From Hymenolepis diminuta (taxonomy: Eukaryota; Platyhelminthes; Cestoda; Cyclophyllidea; Hymenolepididae): 64,000 nt of DNA. The stretch spans positions 434,001 to 498,000 of the forward strand of contig CAADRB010000028.1 of NCBI GenBank assembly GCA_900708905.1. Direction: 5' to 3'. Below are positions 11,581 to 25,500 of this stretch, one piece after another; within the stretch, counting starts at the first letter, position 1; the number at the start of each line of letters is the position of its first letter. A program made the translations under genes and the position numbers. Under the pieces are notes generated by a model that was not told the origin of the DNA, did no database searches, and saw only the letters and a list, made by a program, of their open reading frames with translations.

Positions 11581-14500
11581 ATGTTTGGTTTACTCCCTTC
11601 CGCTTCGAAAAGTTGGATTTCAAAGTCCGTTTCGGCCAAAATTCTCTGTGGATGTTCATCAACTTCGTTTGATTCTTCTACTCCCCATGTTCCTGTTCTT
11701 GTATACGAGGTTCTAAAACATCTCGAGCCAGCAAATGGCAAGGTGTTGGGATGCTATAATTTTTACTTATTATCCAAGTTGGTTTGAGTTGGTGGATCGT
11801 TTTTCTTAGATTATGTATGAATTGCATATTGGTGTTTCTAGTATGTTTTTATGAAGACTTGCGATATTACTATTCTCCATAATGGAATAAAGTTGTATCT
11901 TTTTATAACATGGGAGGGTATCTAAGCAGGACAGACGTTTAATAGAGAAAGAACATGTGGTAAGTCTGTCGGGCATCGTGTTTTACGTTACTGTTCTCGT
12001 TATCACTTTATGGTGAAGGATCATTGTGTCGTAATCTAATTTCTGGATTTGGAATCTTGGTTTCTGAGTGATTTTGTACTAACAATATTCAGATCTTATC
12101 GATTCGGTTACGTTATATGTTACCCACTTTGTTCATATGGGTGGAAGTATGGCTAATGTTGAGGTGATTACATAATCCTAGTTAAATGTTTGATCTCGTA
12201 GTTCGTTATAGTGCAGTGAATTTTAATCATTAATAGTTATGCTAATGGTTGATGGAGTTCATATTTTCGATAATTTATGGGCCAGTTGCCCTCAATGCAA
12301 GGGATTTGTTCAGATTGGGAATTTTGAACACAGTGAATGGGTATATAGGAAAAATTACATCCCAAAGCCGGATGTAGGACCATTTCGATCTCTCGGTGAG
12401 GTTGGCTAGCGCTATCTGACGTAACTTAACGCTGCTACCTTAGAAATAACTCGAAGTAGTATGTAAACAGGGGTCTCCAAATTGTGGCATGTTAAGGTCT
12501 AAGAGCAGAAGAAAATAAGGGGTGGATTAGGATCAGTATTGGAAATATAAACATTTTAGAAAATTTCAATATAATTGTTGGAGTACTTAATGGTGATCTT
12601 CACTCAACTGAAGATTTTGCTTCTATTGATTTTCTAGAGGTATGTGGATCTAACTTTTGGTGCAGGGGGTCATACACGAGCTCTCCTAGCTGCATCTCCA
12701 AACATTCATGTTTTCTGTTTGGATCGAGACCCACTGGCCGTCAAATACGCCCAAGAACTCTCCGGTAAATACAGCAAGTAAGATTTGATTGATTTAGTCT
12801 AAATGGTGATTTTCAAACGCATAATAGCACTCCATTTATAAATCTATTACTTATATATTATAAGTAGCATTGTTAGTTTGAAGAAAGCGTTTGACGTCAA
12901 TATTTGTTTTCGAAGTTCATATTAAATTGAACTTACTGATTTATTATACCGATTGCCGCTAAGGCTATTGTACTAGTTTCTTCACGTTTATCACTGACCT
13001 GATAGTAGTGTTTTCACAGCTATTCAACGAGTGTTCGAAATCCGTTTGAACATTCTGCCGACCGTCCACTCGCACGTCTTCTAAGTTCGCGGTCACGAGA
13101 TCGATACCTATCGATGCACACCCAGTGGATGAACAACTCCCTTGGTTAATTCTAGTCAATAAGGAAAGGTGGTAAAGAATGAGTTCCTCATAAGGATAGC
13201 TTTAGGATGCCTTCTCTCTACCCAAATTAAATGTTGGGATCACTTCCTCTATAGGGTTTGGGGAGTTTGTGTATACATAGTGATTGTAAATACTAACCTG
13301 AAAATGAGATATTCTGAAATTATATAATGGCGGTATCATAGCTTAGAAATCACTTGTAAATGAATATTTTTGCTTTCAAATAGTTGATGGCTTTACTTAA
13401 AAACTTCACACGCCATCAAATTTCCGCTCTAATTTCAAAACGCTGTAGCAGAAATATATTTGCGCCCTTCATGCACCCATTGAATTCGATTAGAACCACA
13501 AATTAACTAAATTTTTCTTTATTGCTTCTCATGTGCTAAATAATCGTTTGATTTAAGATTAAATAAACATTGTTAGACACTTGATTTGAAGTAAAAATAA
13601 TATTTAAAACTGTTAGTCTAGATCACTGTACAATTAGATCATAATTTTGCCCCTGTTAACTTTCCATTTTTCTCTAGTCGCGTACGCTCCGTCCAAGGTC
13701 TTTTTAGCGATTCGCTGAGTTTGTTGAACGAGCTCGGATGTCCACCTGGAAGCGTGGATGGAATAGTGATGGATCTGGGAGCCAGTTCCATGCAAATGGA
13801 TTCACTGACTCGTGGCTTTGGGCTAAGCAGAGATTCGCCCCTCGATATGCGTATGACCTCTGACTCGCATTCCCCCAGGTTAATTAGTTTGTTCCACTGG
13901 TATTTCCAAAAAGGTGTTGGTCTTCGATTACTTATATGCGATTTTTGATATCTAGGGGGAGAAAGACGGATTCATTAGGCGATTTCACCGCAGCGGATGT
14001 TTTGAATGAGCTAAGTGCAGCCCAACTTGCTCGAATTTTTCGTGTTTATGGAGAGGAGAGATTTGCACGGAGAATAGCTAACGCTGTGGTTGAGTACCGT
14101 ACTACTATAGGACGTATTCAGACAACTCGACAGTTTGCTGATCTCGTAGCTTCGGTTATCGGACCACTACAGTATAAGTAAGGTATTCTAAGACTGTTAA
14201 TTAATCTTCTTGTTATAGTCAGAAGAAATCCCTGAAAGATCAAGAAGATGACAAAACACTGAATGCTCATTCTGCCACGAGGGTGTTTCAAGCTTTGCGG
14301 ATCTTTGTGAATGACGAATTGAATGAATTGGGTGCTGGTTTGGAGGCAGCACATCGACTACTTCGACGTGGAGGTCGTCTGGCTGCAATCTCATTCCATT
14401 CTCTTGAAGATCGCCTTGTCAAAAGGGCTTTCAATATGACTGGTTGTGATTGTGGACATGACCTCGCTCTGAGACTGGCGAATATGTCTACGATGATGTC

Positions 14501-14794
14501 ACAGCCAGCCGTAGAGACGACTTCATTAGTTGGTCAACTGATGGGAGAGCCAAAGTCGTCTCCCTCACTTTGGCGACAGGTTCGTCTTTAAGTAATTTTA
14601 CTTAATACTCAAACAATATTTTATTAAAGGTAGTTGAAAAAATGTAGGTCACGATATTTGTAAACGCAAAATTTTCTTATACTCGCAAATTATAGGTTGC
14701 TGGGCCAATAAGACCTACTAATGGGGAGATTCAGGCGAATAGACGAAGTCGATCAGCGAAACTGCGCATTGGAGAGAAAATTTCCGAACATTGA
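11581..14794 (+). CDS. METTL15: METTL15/RsmH-like 12S rRNA N4-cytosine methyltransferase
   Basis: SAM-dependent methyltransferase of the MraW/RsmH family; the animal member methylates a cytosine in mitochondrial small-subunit rRNA and supports mitoribosome assembly. Exons 11581-11742, 12638-12777, 13678-13878, 13956-14177, 14219-14579, 14696-14794 join in phase to 394 residues (human protein 407). Motifs in order: HVPVL near residue 36, the SAM loop [59 protein letters not shown], and the family hallmark [13 protein letters not shown], then [10 protein letters not shown] at the C-terminus. The first 35 residues are rich in Ser and Lys without acidic residues until Asp31, as in a mitochondrial presequence. 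ATG 11581 was chosen over an in-frame upstream TTG. A polyadenylation signal lies at 14836-14841. Confidence 0.95.
13055..13270 (+). repeat. Family A SINE-like repeat, copy 2
   Basis: Lies in METTL15 intron 2. It shares with the other copies the blocks CGCACGTCTTC, GGTCACGAGATCGAT, GCACACCCAGTGG, GAGTTCCTCATAAGG and a CTCTACCCAAATTAA-like tail ending in GGTTTGGGGAG. The tRNA-like B box is degraded. Confidence 0.6.
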
Positions 14795-16556
14795 ACTTAC
14801 TTCTGTGATGTGTAGATGTGCTTGCATTCGTAAATAATAAAAGTCAAGATTGCTGACAGATTAACTTTAAATTTTTGGTAAGGAATATATCTTAAGTATT
14901 TTTGCCAAGGGATAAGCTAGCATTCTTATTAACTTCCAAGATATATGACACAAAGTAGAAGGAATTATTAAAATGTTTTACAATGCTTATATTAAGGAAG
15001 AACCAGAAAAGGTGTCTGTCGCAAGTTTGATAATGTGAAAGTGTGATAACAATGAGGTGAAATTTTCAGTTGTTGAGATTACCAAGCCGGGACAAAGACA
15101 TTTAGAATGCTAGTTCAAAAAATGGGGCAACTTAGAATAAAATTTAGATCTTGGTCAAGTTGAGTTCTAGATATTTTAGCTTAACTTAGAGTCTGGTGAA
15201 TTATATTGTCGCAGCTAAGGAGTAGCGAGTGATTTTTTAGATAAAACCGGTAATATCGAATTCTCAAATACTACTGCTATAATACAATTTTCCAAACGTA
15301 AAATATGCATCAGCGAGATTAAAAAGAAAATGCTAAATCCGATATAAATATTGAGACGTATATTATGACATCGCATTTGCTAAATGGCTTCCTTGTAGTG
15401 TATGTCCTGAATAAAACGACTACTCTAAAGTCCCTCCAACCAAGTTGGTCATGTTTAAAATAAGAGTCGAAATGGCGATAAGTCAAAGATTCAAAGCCTT
15501 AACTTGTAAAATGACTTTGGAGATCAATTGGTGATTGGTCCCTCATCAAGCTAAAATAGTTTCAACGGAGATATGTTAAAAAAAGTAACACCAGCTTTTG
15601 GATTGTATACCGTGTATTTTTCAAATCAGCTCTAGTAGGTTTGATAAAATGGATACAAAATTAAAAGCAGGATGTAAAGTCATTTGATATCCTCAATTTC
15701 ATCTTTATTAAAAAAACAAATAGCAGTTAGCAATTAACGCATAAATCAAACAGCGTTAACCGGTGAAATTGTAAGTTTTGGAAAGTTGCTCACCAACATC
15801 TTGACAAACTACAGTTGAGTATTAGTCATCCCTAGTAATAAGCGCTTTTCAGTATTTAGGTCTTTGACCTAAGTTGATTTGGCTTAGCTCGTTAAGATTT
15901 AATTCCACTATACTTTAAGTAAGTAACATTTCATTCAAATAAAGCAAGAGTTTTATGAATGGTAAAATTTTTTCACCCATATTTCTGGCAAAATGAATTT
16001 AGCAGCTTTATTATTTTGAAACCAACTGGGGTTCAAGTAATGGAAAGATTAAATTTAATGGAGGCGATCATTATTAATTCAAAATAAATACAAACATAAT
16101 CTTTTGTAATTAGAACTAATCAAAAAGTTAAGCTGAATGCTAATCATAGTGACTATTAACGAATTCTTATATTTAGTTCATTTCATAAACTCATTTGTTT
16201 GGCCTTGATATCGGCTATCGGTAACGCTTACTTTTAAAAACGCCCATCCAGATGGATGACCCGAGTCAGATAAACGAGACTGAGTGTAAACTAAAATATA
16301 TTTATTTCATTTTATTGAATTAGATGTTATTTTACTAAAACAAATGACACACATATTATCAAAATATGGTTTTGTTTACTGACAAAATTAAATAACAACA
16401 AAAAAAATCTAATATAATAAAATCGAAATCATTGATATATTTATGTATCCGTCAAAAACAATTTCACATATTTTTATTTAACTTCAGCGGTATTTAACAG
16501 TATGTTTCCTATTTAAAGTGAAAGTACCACAACTGGAGTTTTCGTCAGAGTTTACA
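14795..16556. other. Intergenic region between METTL15 and CFAP251
   Basis: AT-rich, about 1.8 kb. It holds the METTL15 polyadenylation signal (AATAAA, 14836-14841) and nothing else I recognise. A splice acceptor at 16486-16487 keeps the CFAP251 frame open upstream of the chosen ATG, so a 5' CFAP251 exon may be hidden here. Confidence 0.4.
14836..14841 (+). other. Polyadenylation signal of METTL15
   Basis: AATAAA about 40 nt after the METTL15 stop, the nearest such signal. Confidence 0.55.
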
Positions 16557-19500
16557 ATGACTTTTCCTCCTTGGGAGGTCGATGATCACTTAACAGATGC
16601 TAGTGAAATAGTAGGCAACGATCATGCACCAGCAAAAGGACAAGAACAAAAGTCGAAGCCCAAAAGGATGCTGAGTGCTCGTGAGGCGCTAAAACCAGTC
16701 CGAGTTTTTAGCTTTAACCACAACGTTCCAATTATCAACTTGAGTGACGCAACAAATACTCAAATCTTTTATGTATCTGGTCATCTCGGAGTCATTTATG
16801 ATGTCAAGAAGAATGAACAGTATATTTTACGTGGTCACGTAGGTCTTAAGCCATTTATTGTAATTCAAGTGGTTGAATAATTTGATATTTTATTGGTACT
16901 ATCATGATTTACATTATTACTTTGATTCCTACACTTATATTTTCTGAATAAGACATATGCAGTATAGTTCCCTATAAAATGGACGTGTTTCCTCTTTTAA
17001 CCTTAAGGTAAATACCATAACTTCAACATGTGCAAGCCGCGATCGCAGATGGCTTGTTACAGGAGATGCGGGACCGGATAGCGCAGTGATGATATGGGAT
17101 GCTCAATCAAAAAAGGTAGTGAGAAGCCTCTTTGGAATACATCCAGAAGGTGTGATTGCCCTCAGACTCACTCCTGATGCACGGTATCTAGCTTCTCTCT
17201 CTACTCCACCACGTGTAAGCTTCTTTATTCTTGAAGTAGACATCTTTCCTCTCTTACAAATCATATCTCTGAAAAGAATATAAACTGAGAATTTTTTCCC
17301 TTTAGAGAATTTTACTTTACTGACCACTAATCGTTACCATAGCTAGAACGAAGCTGAAAGTTGGAATCAGACTGTGGTCATTCATTTGATAAGAATTGAG
17401 CACCATTACCCTTAGTTTTTGTTTTCAGTGGAAAAGCCTCCAATTGCCCAGCGGTAGTTTTTATTACCGCCCTGAATTCAGACTGGAACAATTTTTCTAT
17501 AGAATTTTACGAATATTGATCTCCACTTTTTTATACTTATTTTTGATAAACAGAATGATTCAGGTCAACAAACTCTATCCATTTGGAATTGGACGTCGGG
17601 ATCCTATGAGATGGAGAATGATGAAGTATCCAGTGAATCTTTTGAGCACCCTCAACCTTTATGTTCTGTTCAAATCAAAGCTGGAGATGTCGGAATTCAA
17701 ACGCAGATAGCCTTCAAGGAAGATGACTATTTCCAGATTATGTCTAACAGCGAATCGCACGTGATCTTTTACGACTGGGTAATTACAAATACTATTCGTA
17801 AACTGGCTAACCAATTTTGAAGCTGCTGAGTCACAATAAATATTTTTTTGTTATTGTGAAGACCTTAGAGGGAAGCATTACTTCGCATACACCATCATTT
17901 GATGCAGCAATTTTTCGGATAAACTATGGAAAATTTGTGATATCGGCGTATGTTCCAAGTACTGATATGGCAATAACGGTAACTTCGAAAGGATTTGGGG
18001 TTGTTTGGGAAAAGTGCCGATGGAGTGATAAAGGTAAATTCTTGAATTCTTGACTGTACTTAAAATTAATACAACTTTTTAATTATTGCTTGAATTTGCT
18101 ATTTATACTTGAAGAGGATAGCAATTTTATCGTTATTTAGCTGGCGGGTTCATTGATGCTTGTTATTCTGTCTACATCTTCCTTTAAAAATTTCGAATCA
18201 TTCATTTTTTTCTCTATCCGAAATTACGGTACCATTGCGATTTATTATTTCTGAGACTATTTGATGATAACTAACTGAATCATATAAATTGATTTGGGAT
18301 ATAAATGTCAGAATATTAAACCTTTGGTGTTTAATTAATGACTGACGGGGTAAATTAGGAAACGTTTGTGGTTTACGTAAGGTGGCGGCATTTAGTTTTG
18401 CCTGACCTAATTGCCACATTAGGTCACGATTTGACCAATGGATGGCTAGATAATGCCAAAACCAGGTCAAACTAGTTAACTTTCTATTTCACATTCTTCC
18501 ACAATTTCGCTCCTCCACACATGATTTTAACATGTAACCTAGTACTTCACTTTCATCTATCCATTCTACAACTATACAATAAACCAGTGACCCATTTAAC
18601 TTTCATTCTTCTGATTTTTGAAAAGGTTATTATTTCCTATTAGCCTTAACATCGTAGAGATTATTGAAGTGACATTACCGGGGATTACACTTAGATTATG
18701 CCTAAGGTATTCCTCGATTGGCTCTTTCAGTTAATTCGTCCATATAGCATTATAAAATATTTTTCCCGTTTTGCTGCTGATGTAACTTAATATTTCAACA
18801 AATAGCCCAGAATTCTAAAAAAAGGCAAGGCTCACCAGGGCCGTCTTCATCGCAAAGCGCCACGAAACTGACTGCGATATTATGATTGCACTATTATGTA
18901 ATTAGGCCATTTAAACAAAAAATGTAATATTTGTAAATAATTTATTATAACGCGCATAAAACGTGTACAATTTCTACATTTATCATTCTTCTTCAATATC
19001 TCAAACAGTCGTCATTACTAGCATGGTAATATGTTGTGGGAGTCACAACGCTAACGGGGCTGATTGAATCACGTGCGCTAGAACTTTCTGGGAAGTGCGG
19101 TGTGTAACCGGTCGCGTAGACAACAACCACGGACGTGCGTGCAGAGACCTCCTCAACCAATCAAGATCTCCGCAGCCTAGCGTTGCTTTGTGTTTACTGA
19201 CTAAGCTTTTGAATCACGATAACAGGGGGGTGATCAATAGATTCTCTCCACGCAGCATCTTTCTGGTTCTTACCACCTTGGGCATAACTTAGTTAATTTG
19301 GGAGTGAATTGATAATAGAGGCCTCTGCTAGAGGCTATTCGGACTGCTTAGGAGGATTACTTAGGTGTATCAAAAAGACTTATTGGTGTAGCATCCGCTA
19401 CAATGCCTAAACCCTGACAATAAACAATGTAATAACCATAATTATTTAGATGAATTAAAATGCTTTTATTTTCATTTCAGATTCACAGCAATCTCGTTAT

Positions 19501-22500
19501 TTCAGAACTGTAACGAAACTAATTCCACTACATCATTCCGGAATCACTAATCTTACCATAACAACATGGTGGGTTTTAAATACTGATTGCTTAATTATTA
19601 TATCTAACCAAATTATAAATTAACTATTTTAGCGCTCCTTCGAAGGTAGCTATCGTAACAGGGGATGAAGAAGGAAATATCCGTTTCTTTGACTCGAACT
19701 TCAAACTTCTGCATTGGTATCATGATTTAAAATATGGGCCCATATTATCCATCAGTTTTGCTGAAACTGGACGCCTTGAATCGTATGTGAATATTTTATC
19801 ACCCATTATATTTAAAGTTTTCTAATTACCGTAGAAGTTATAAAACCATTTAGCGACTCATACGTTTTTGTATTGATGTTTTCCAAGCAGAAAGTTAAAT
19901 TCAGTGAGTTAGTGAGATAAAAATATTTCTTCTATTCTCCTTTGTGTATTTCCCTTACAGATGTGACTCATTAGGTAAATTTAAGTCTTTTTTAGGTATG
20001 ATTTTATTTCAAAATAAAATGGCACAATCAAAATATCTTTAAAATAATTAGTACATTATCAGAGTGCAATAATTCTCACTTCTTGACGCTTGATGTCAAA
20101 AAAATTATTCGGAGATTAATTTAATGTTTTAAAAACACTTTTTGTCCAAACAGAGATGTAAATGCCACAAACATAGATGAGAAAGCATTTGACGACTTGG
20201 ATCCGAAAACAACAATCACCACAGAAGATTTTCTCGTTAGTACCACAAATTCCATTGTGGTCATTCTTCAGGCTGAAGGAAGGAACGTCAAAGTTGGTTT
20301 CTCTACTGGTTAAAATCTGTCAGTTTTACGTGCCATATTCGACCCCTCAATTCGATACATTTTCTAGCTTCTGGAAAGAGATCAGTCTTCCACAGTAAAC
20401 AGTCTCGCCACTCACCCATCAAGGTAATTCATTGTCGAATACAGGTTGTTTCGATTAGTTATTGACGTTTTCAATTCATTTCTTCATTACATTTTAGAGA
20501 TTTAGTCACTACAGTTGGCTACAATGGCATGATTAAGACTTGGAACTACAAGTGGCTGTAAGACTGATGTTGCAAGACAATTTTAAACAGATTCATTAAA
20601 TATTACCGAGTTTGATTTCCCTAGTGTTCCTGTTCGAACTCGAATGATCGAGGATCAGCAGTTGAACGCATGTGCATTCGATCCCCTGGGCGTTTTCCTG
20701 GGTAGCTATATGCAATTTTATTATAGCTGTCATATTGTTAATTTTTATCAGCATCTTTTCATTATTATTACAACTATACACACTACACTAAAATCTCGAT
20801 AAATAACAGGTTGAAACAACGTATTTTACATGATTTATCATCCTTGATGTTAGCTCTGAATTTTATGAAGAAATAGGGAATGATTATGAGTCATACGACT
20901 TTGACTGATAATTTTATTTTATTATTTTTGCGATTATTGATTTGGAAATGCATTAATAACTCATATTATGGCAACAGTTGATGATAACCATAGAGATGAT
21001 TTTGTTAGGGAAATTCATATTCACAGTAGTCCCTTACATTTTTTGAAGTTATCAAATATGATATGCCGCAATCTTAAACCCGTGTTAACCGATGTAAAGT
21101 AGCATTCCAATCAGTATGTGCACATAGGTTTATTCTAATACCACGACTTTTAACGAATGAGGCGGCCAAACTATTATTGAGCATATGATTACATGGCTTG
21201 AAAACGAATGAAATCGTGTTTGTTCTTATTTTTGTATAAATATACTCTTTTAAAGTGATCTCGACTGATGCATAATTTTTTCTTCTGATAGCTGTTGGCT
21301 GCACCTCAGGTCGAGTATTGTTTGTCGATGGGGTAACTCTNNNNNNNNNNNNNNNNNNNNNNNNNNNNNNNNNNNNNNNNNNNNNNNNNNNNNNNNNNNN
21401 NNNNNNNNNNNNNNNNNNNNNNNNNNNNNNNNNNNNNNNNNNNNNNNNNNNNNNNNNNNNNNNNNNNNNNNNNNNNNNNNNNNNNNNNNNNNNNNNNNNN
21501 NNNNNNNNNNNNNNNNNNNNNNNNNNNNNNNNNNNNNNNNNNNNNNNNNNNNNNNNNNNNNNNNNNNNNNNNNNNNNNNNNNNNNNNNNNNNNNNNNNNN
21601 NNNNNNNNNNNNATATATACTGTATTTTTTTGCGAAGGACACGGAGCATACAACCACACTGTTGAGGCAAAATGGTACCACAAATAAAAATGAATCCAAG
21701 TGGGTCTTCTCTGGGCGTTATCGGGCGCATGGAGATAGAATTGTGGATATACTCTTCAAAAATTTTGGTAGCACCGGCAAACCAAGACTCTTTACCATAG
21801 GCGAGGATCGAATGCTGGTAAGTAGGTAGTTTTCCCTATTTTAACAGAATTGAATAATTTTATGATAATACTGCTGAATTTTCGTAGGTCGAGTATGATA
21901 TTGAGAAAGCCACGCATGATGTTCTACCTCTAAAGAAACGGATCCATGTGGAAAATATAGCCAGACCGCAGTGTTTTGCGGCAATGGGTGACTTATATCC
22001 CGAAAACTTCATCTGCTATGCAAACTCAGACTCGAAATTCCGGTTGTTCGATGTCGACTCTTTTGGTATTAGGAAGACTATTGCTGCACCGATCAGGGGG
22101 GTGCCTGTAGTCTGGTTAGTTGACCCATTTGAAAAAAAAAAATTTATTGTGATTTTTTTGTCTAGGCTTGTATCTAAGGCACACTTTGGGCTTAGGGTTC
22201 ATAACTTTCAATATAATATTTAATAAGGGGAGGAAAGAAGACAAATAGGAGATTTACTCTTGAAACTAAGGGTTCTAAATACCTCTTTATCCTTAAAACC
22301 TTTTTTCCTTGAGATTTTGAGATGATTTAGTTGGAGTTAACCTTACTAGGTAAGTGAACGAGAACTGGCGATGGAGTGAAGGTTTGCATTCATTTACATT
22401 TACTTAATCCCATTAAGTTAAAATTTTTCCCATTGCAAAAGAATGCATCTAAGTTCACCAAGTTTAAAAAATTGAGTAGGGCATCACACACATCTTTAGA

Positions 22501-25500
22501 GTGACAGAACCGTTTGTCGGTATATGGTAGTTTCATAACTTTTCATTTGCTCCTCATTAAAGCTACAGTAACTCAGGCTACAAAGAGAGGAAAAAAGAGA
22601 CTTACGGCTCAAACGACGGTTCCCTATTCACAAAATTACTTTACTTAAATAGGCTCGATTATTTATAAAATGACTGGCTGCCTGGTTAGCTAATAGTTGC
22701 AGCGGTGGCTTCTCTACAGGTATTCTTACATATCCGGGTGAGGGTGAGAATTCAATGATTGATAATTCAGTGCATGAAAGATGAAGCTTGCGAGTTTCTC
22801 TCGAGTGGGACGAAAATGTTCCATTAGGTTTCCTAACGGATGTCTAATGACCAAGATAGAAGGATGATGCTAACTTATTTGATTTAACAGTAGAGTTTCA
22901 CTTTTTTACCATTATTTCTTTTATTTTGACGGATTCATTCATTCTTGCTGCAGTATGATATTGAGGGATGAATCCCTTCTTCTCCGAAATATTTTACGTC
23001 ATTCCTAATCATCACCAAATTTGATTATCTTGTCCTTATAGTAATGTCTGTAAACTTTTAACCTTTCCTGCGACCCAAGCGCTCCATAGACACACATCGT
23101 GTGTCCTCAACTGGCCTATTTCTCATCGATCGGAAAAGGTACGATAGTAGCAGACACCGCTTAGTCGGCTTTGTTATTAACCAGTCCTGTCTGCACTGGC
23201 CCTTCCTTTCCCTACAATCGTCCCGACCAATTAAAGCACGCATACAATTATAGCCTTATGCGTGTCCTCACCCAAAGTGTCGATTATAAATAGCCCTCCA
23301 TTAGACGCACACAGGGGACCCTAGCTCGTCAAACGCATCTCCCGTTGCTTAATCCCTCTCCTCCAATTCTCTATTTTCCCTTGAGACTCTGTACTGAGGT
23401 TTGTTCAATACAACCTGGTCTACGCAATCCTTGGTGTTCTTTTTCTTTCATTTGCTGTTAGCTAACTACCACTACAATATTATTGAAAATCCTATGTAAG
23501 CATAAATATTTTGATTAAAATGATTGATCAAGCTTTCATCAAAGGCCAAAGCCAGATAGTGAAATGAGAGCCAAGACCTTCAGAGATATTTGATTTCGAT
23601 AGACTTTTTTGATAAAATTGAAAAGTAATTCTGGATGTTCATAGTTTTATAAAAGTGAATAGTAAAATATACCCTGTCTTCAAATAAAACCAAATTTGCT
23701 GTACTCAATTAACAAAACAGTAGTAACAAATAGAAGTCAGTATCGGTAATCGCACTTGTTCTTGGTTTTATGCTTAATAACACTAACTAACACTTAACAA
23801 TTGTTGTATATTTTTCCTTCAAGTATTTCAACTCTACCGGAGAAGGATGATTTTCCAACGCCCCCATCTACACCAACAATATTAGGGAAACCCCTAAAGA
23901 AGAACTGCCTGATTTTCCTTACTAATGAGCAGCTGTGGATGGTTCTGATTCCACTGGATGGAGATCCGTACAAGGCGACTAGTATAATTGTCCATCCCTG
24001 TTGCGAACATGGCACTGGCTACGCCTCAGCTCTGGCCATTTCGAGAGATCGTCGATTTATCTTCACAGCTGGGGGTCCGGATAACTCAATGCATATGTGG
24101 AGAGCCGATCCTGGGTAGTTCAAAGCTAATTCGCCTAGCAATTGATTTCTTATCCGACAAACAGTTATCCACAAAAGTTATTTTTGCGCGTCTGAGAAAT
24201 TGCAAGTTATATGACTTATTTAGTAACGTTTGTTTGGGAGATATTTTATCTGTGAACATCTGTGAACCACCGCTTTATTTACCTTTATTAATTAATAATG
24301 GTTATCGTTCGCATAAAATCAAATAGGTTAAGAACTCGTATTAATTGATAGGATTATTATCATAACAAAAAGGTTTTTTTATTGAGATTTTTCTGGGATA
24401 TTTCACCTTGAAATCGGCAAATATAACAGGTAAACTGAAGAATCCTCTTTAATTTACTGATTTTCACACTGTTTTATTTTCTCCAGAATTTTGTCTTTAT
24501 TTTGCATCTATGAGCCGCATTTTAAAAATTTGCTTATGGCACTTCTTTTCCTTCAAGCAATACTATTTTGGGTGCGATACAAATAAGTCATTGTTTTAGG
24601 GGGATTTTTTGCAACAGGTTAAAGCGAAAACAATCACGGCGTTAAAAAACACACACACAGGCGGAGTGAAAGACAGCTGAGACGATTTGGAGCCTCGGTA
24701 TCAGTGTCATCAGCCTTTCTCAGTGCGAAAGTTCATATGTGTTTATGACGACTTATAAACTAATAATCTATGAGCGTTCGGAGCATTCATCACAGGACGA
24801 AAATTTACTCTGACCGTTTTTTTTATAAAATTCATATTGAAACTGTTATAACTACTTTACTATGATTATACTTTATTTTTGTAAATTTTATGAGTAAATT
24901 GTTTATCATCTACTAGAATTCGGGAAAATTTTAGACGGTTGTTAGTGAATTCGTAGTTCTGTTGAACAATTTAGGCCATTATATAATAACAGATATCAAA
25001 TATTGATTTTAAATTCTCGTTTTAGCGTTCTCGTTGCCCAAACACATGCCTATTGCAACCCAATGCAGCCTTTCTACGACATGTTAACTGAAGTCCAGCT
25101 GAACGATTTGAAGGACTTCTTCTACTTGTCTCTACTTCGAGTTCAGGGAGTGGATAGTATGGATACTCGTAAAACTTCTTACACAATCCCCATCACTGAG
25201 ATACCGAACCTAACCAGGGCGATGGGTCTTTTCCTCTCAGAATTTGATGTAAACAAAAACTCAATACTAATTTTCTATTTTAGGTGGAAAATATGATGAA
25301 CGAAGTAAAATATTCACAGTACAGCAGCACCGGGTTTCTTATCGACGAATTTGATCTGGATACATTTATAAAGCGTGGGTTTCCTTCATAAGATATATAT
25401 ATATATTAGACATACCGCTGGCAGTGCACACATTATTTAGTATAAATAAAATGTATCATATAATATAACCAGTACTTTGTATATGCTCTCGATTTTTAGT

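Noticed and set aside
21074..21730. Long open frames through the N run (both strands)
   Set aside because: They exist only because Ns translate as X; the real gene on the plus strand is CFAP251.
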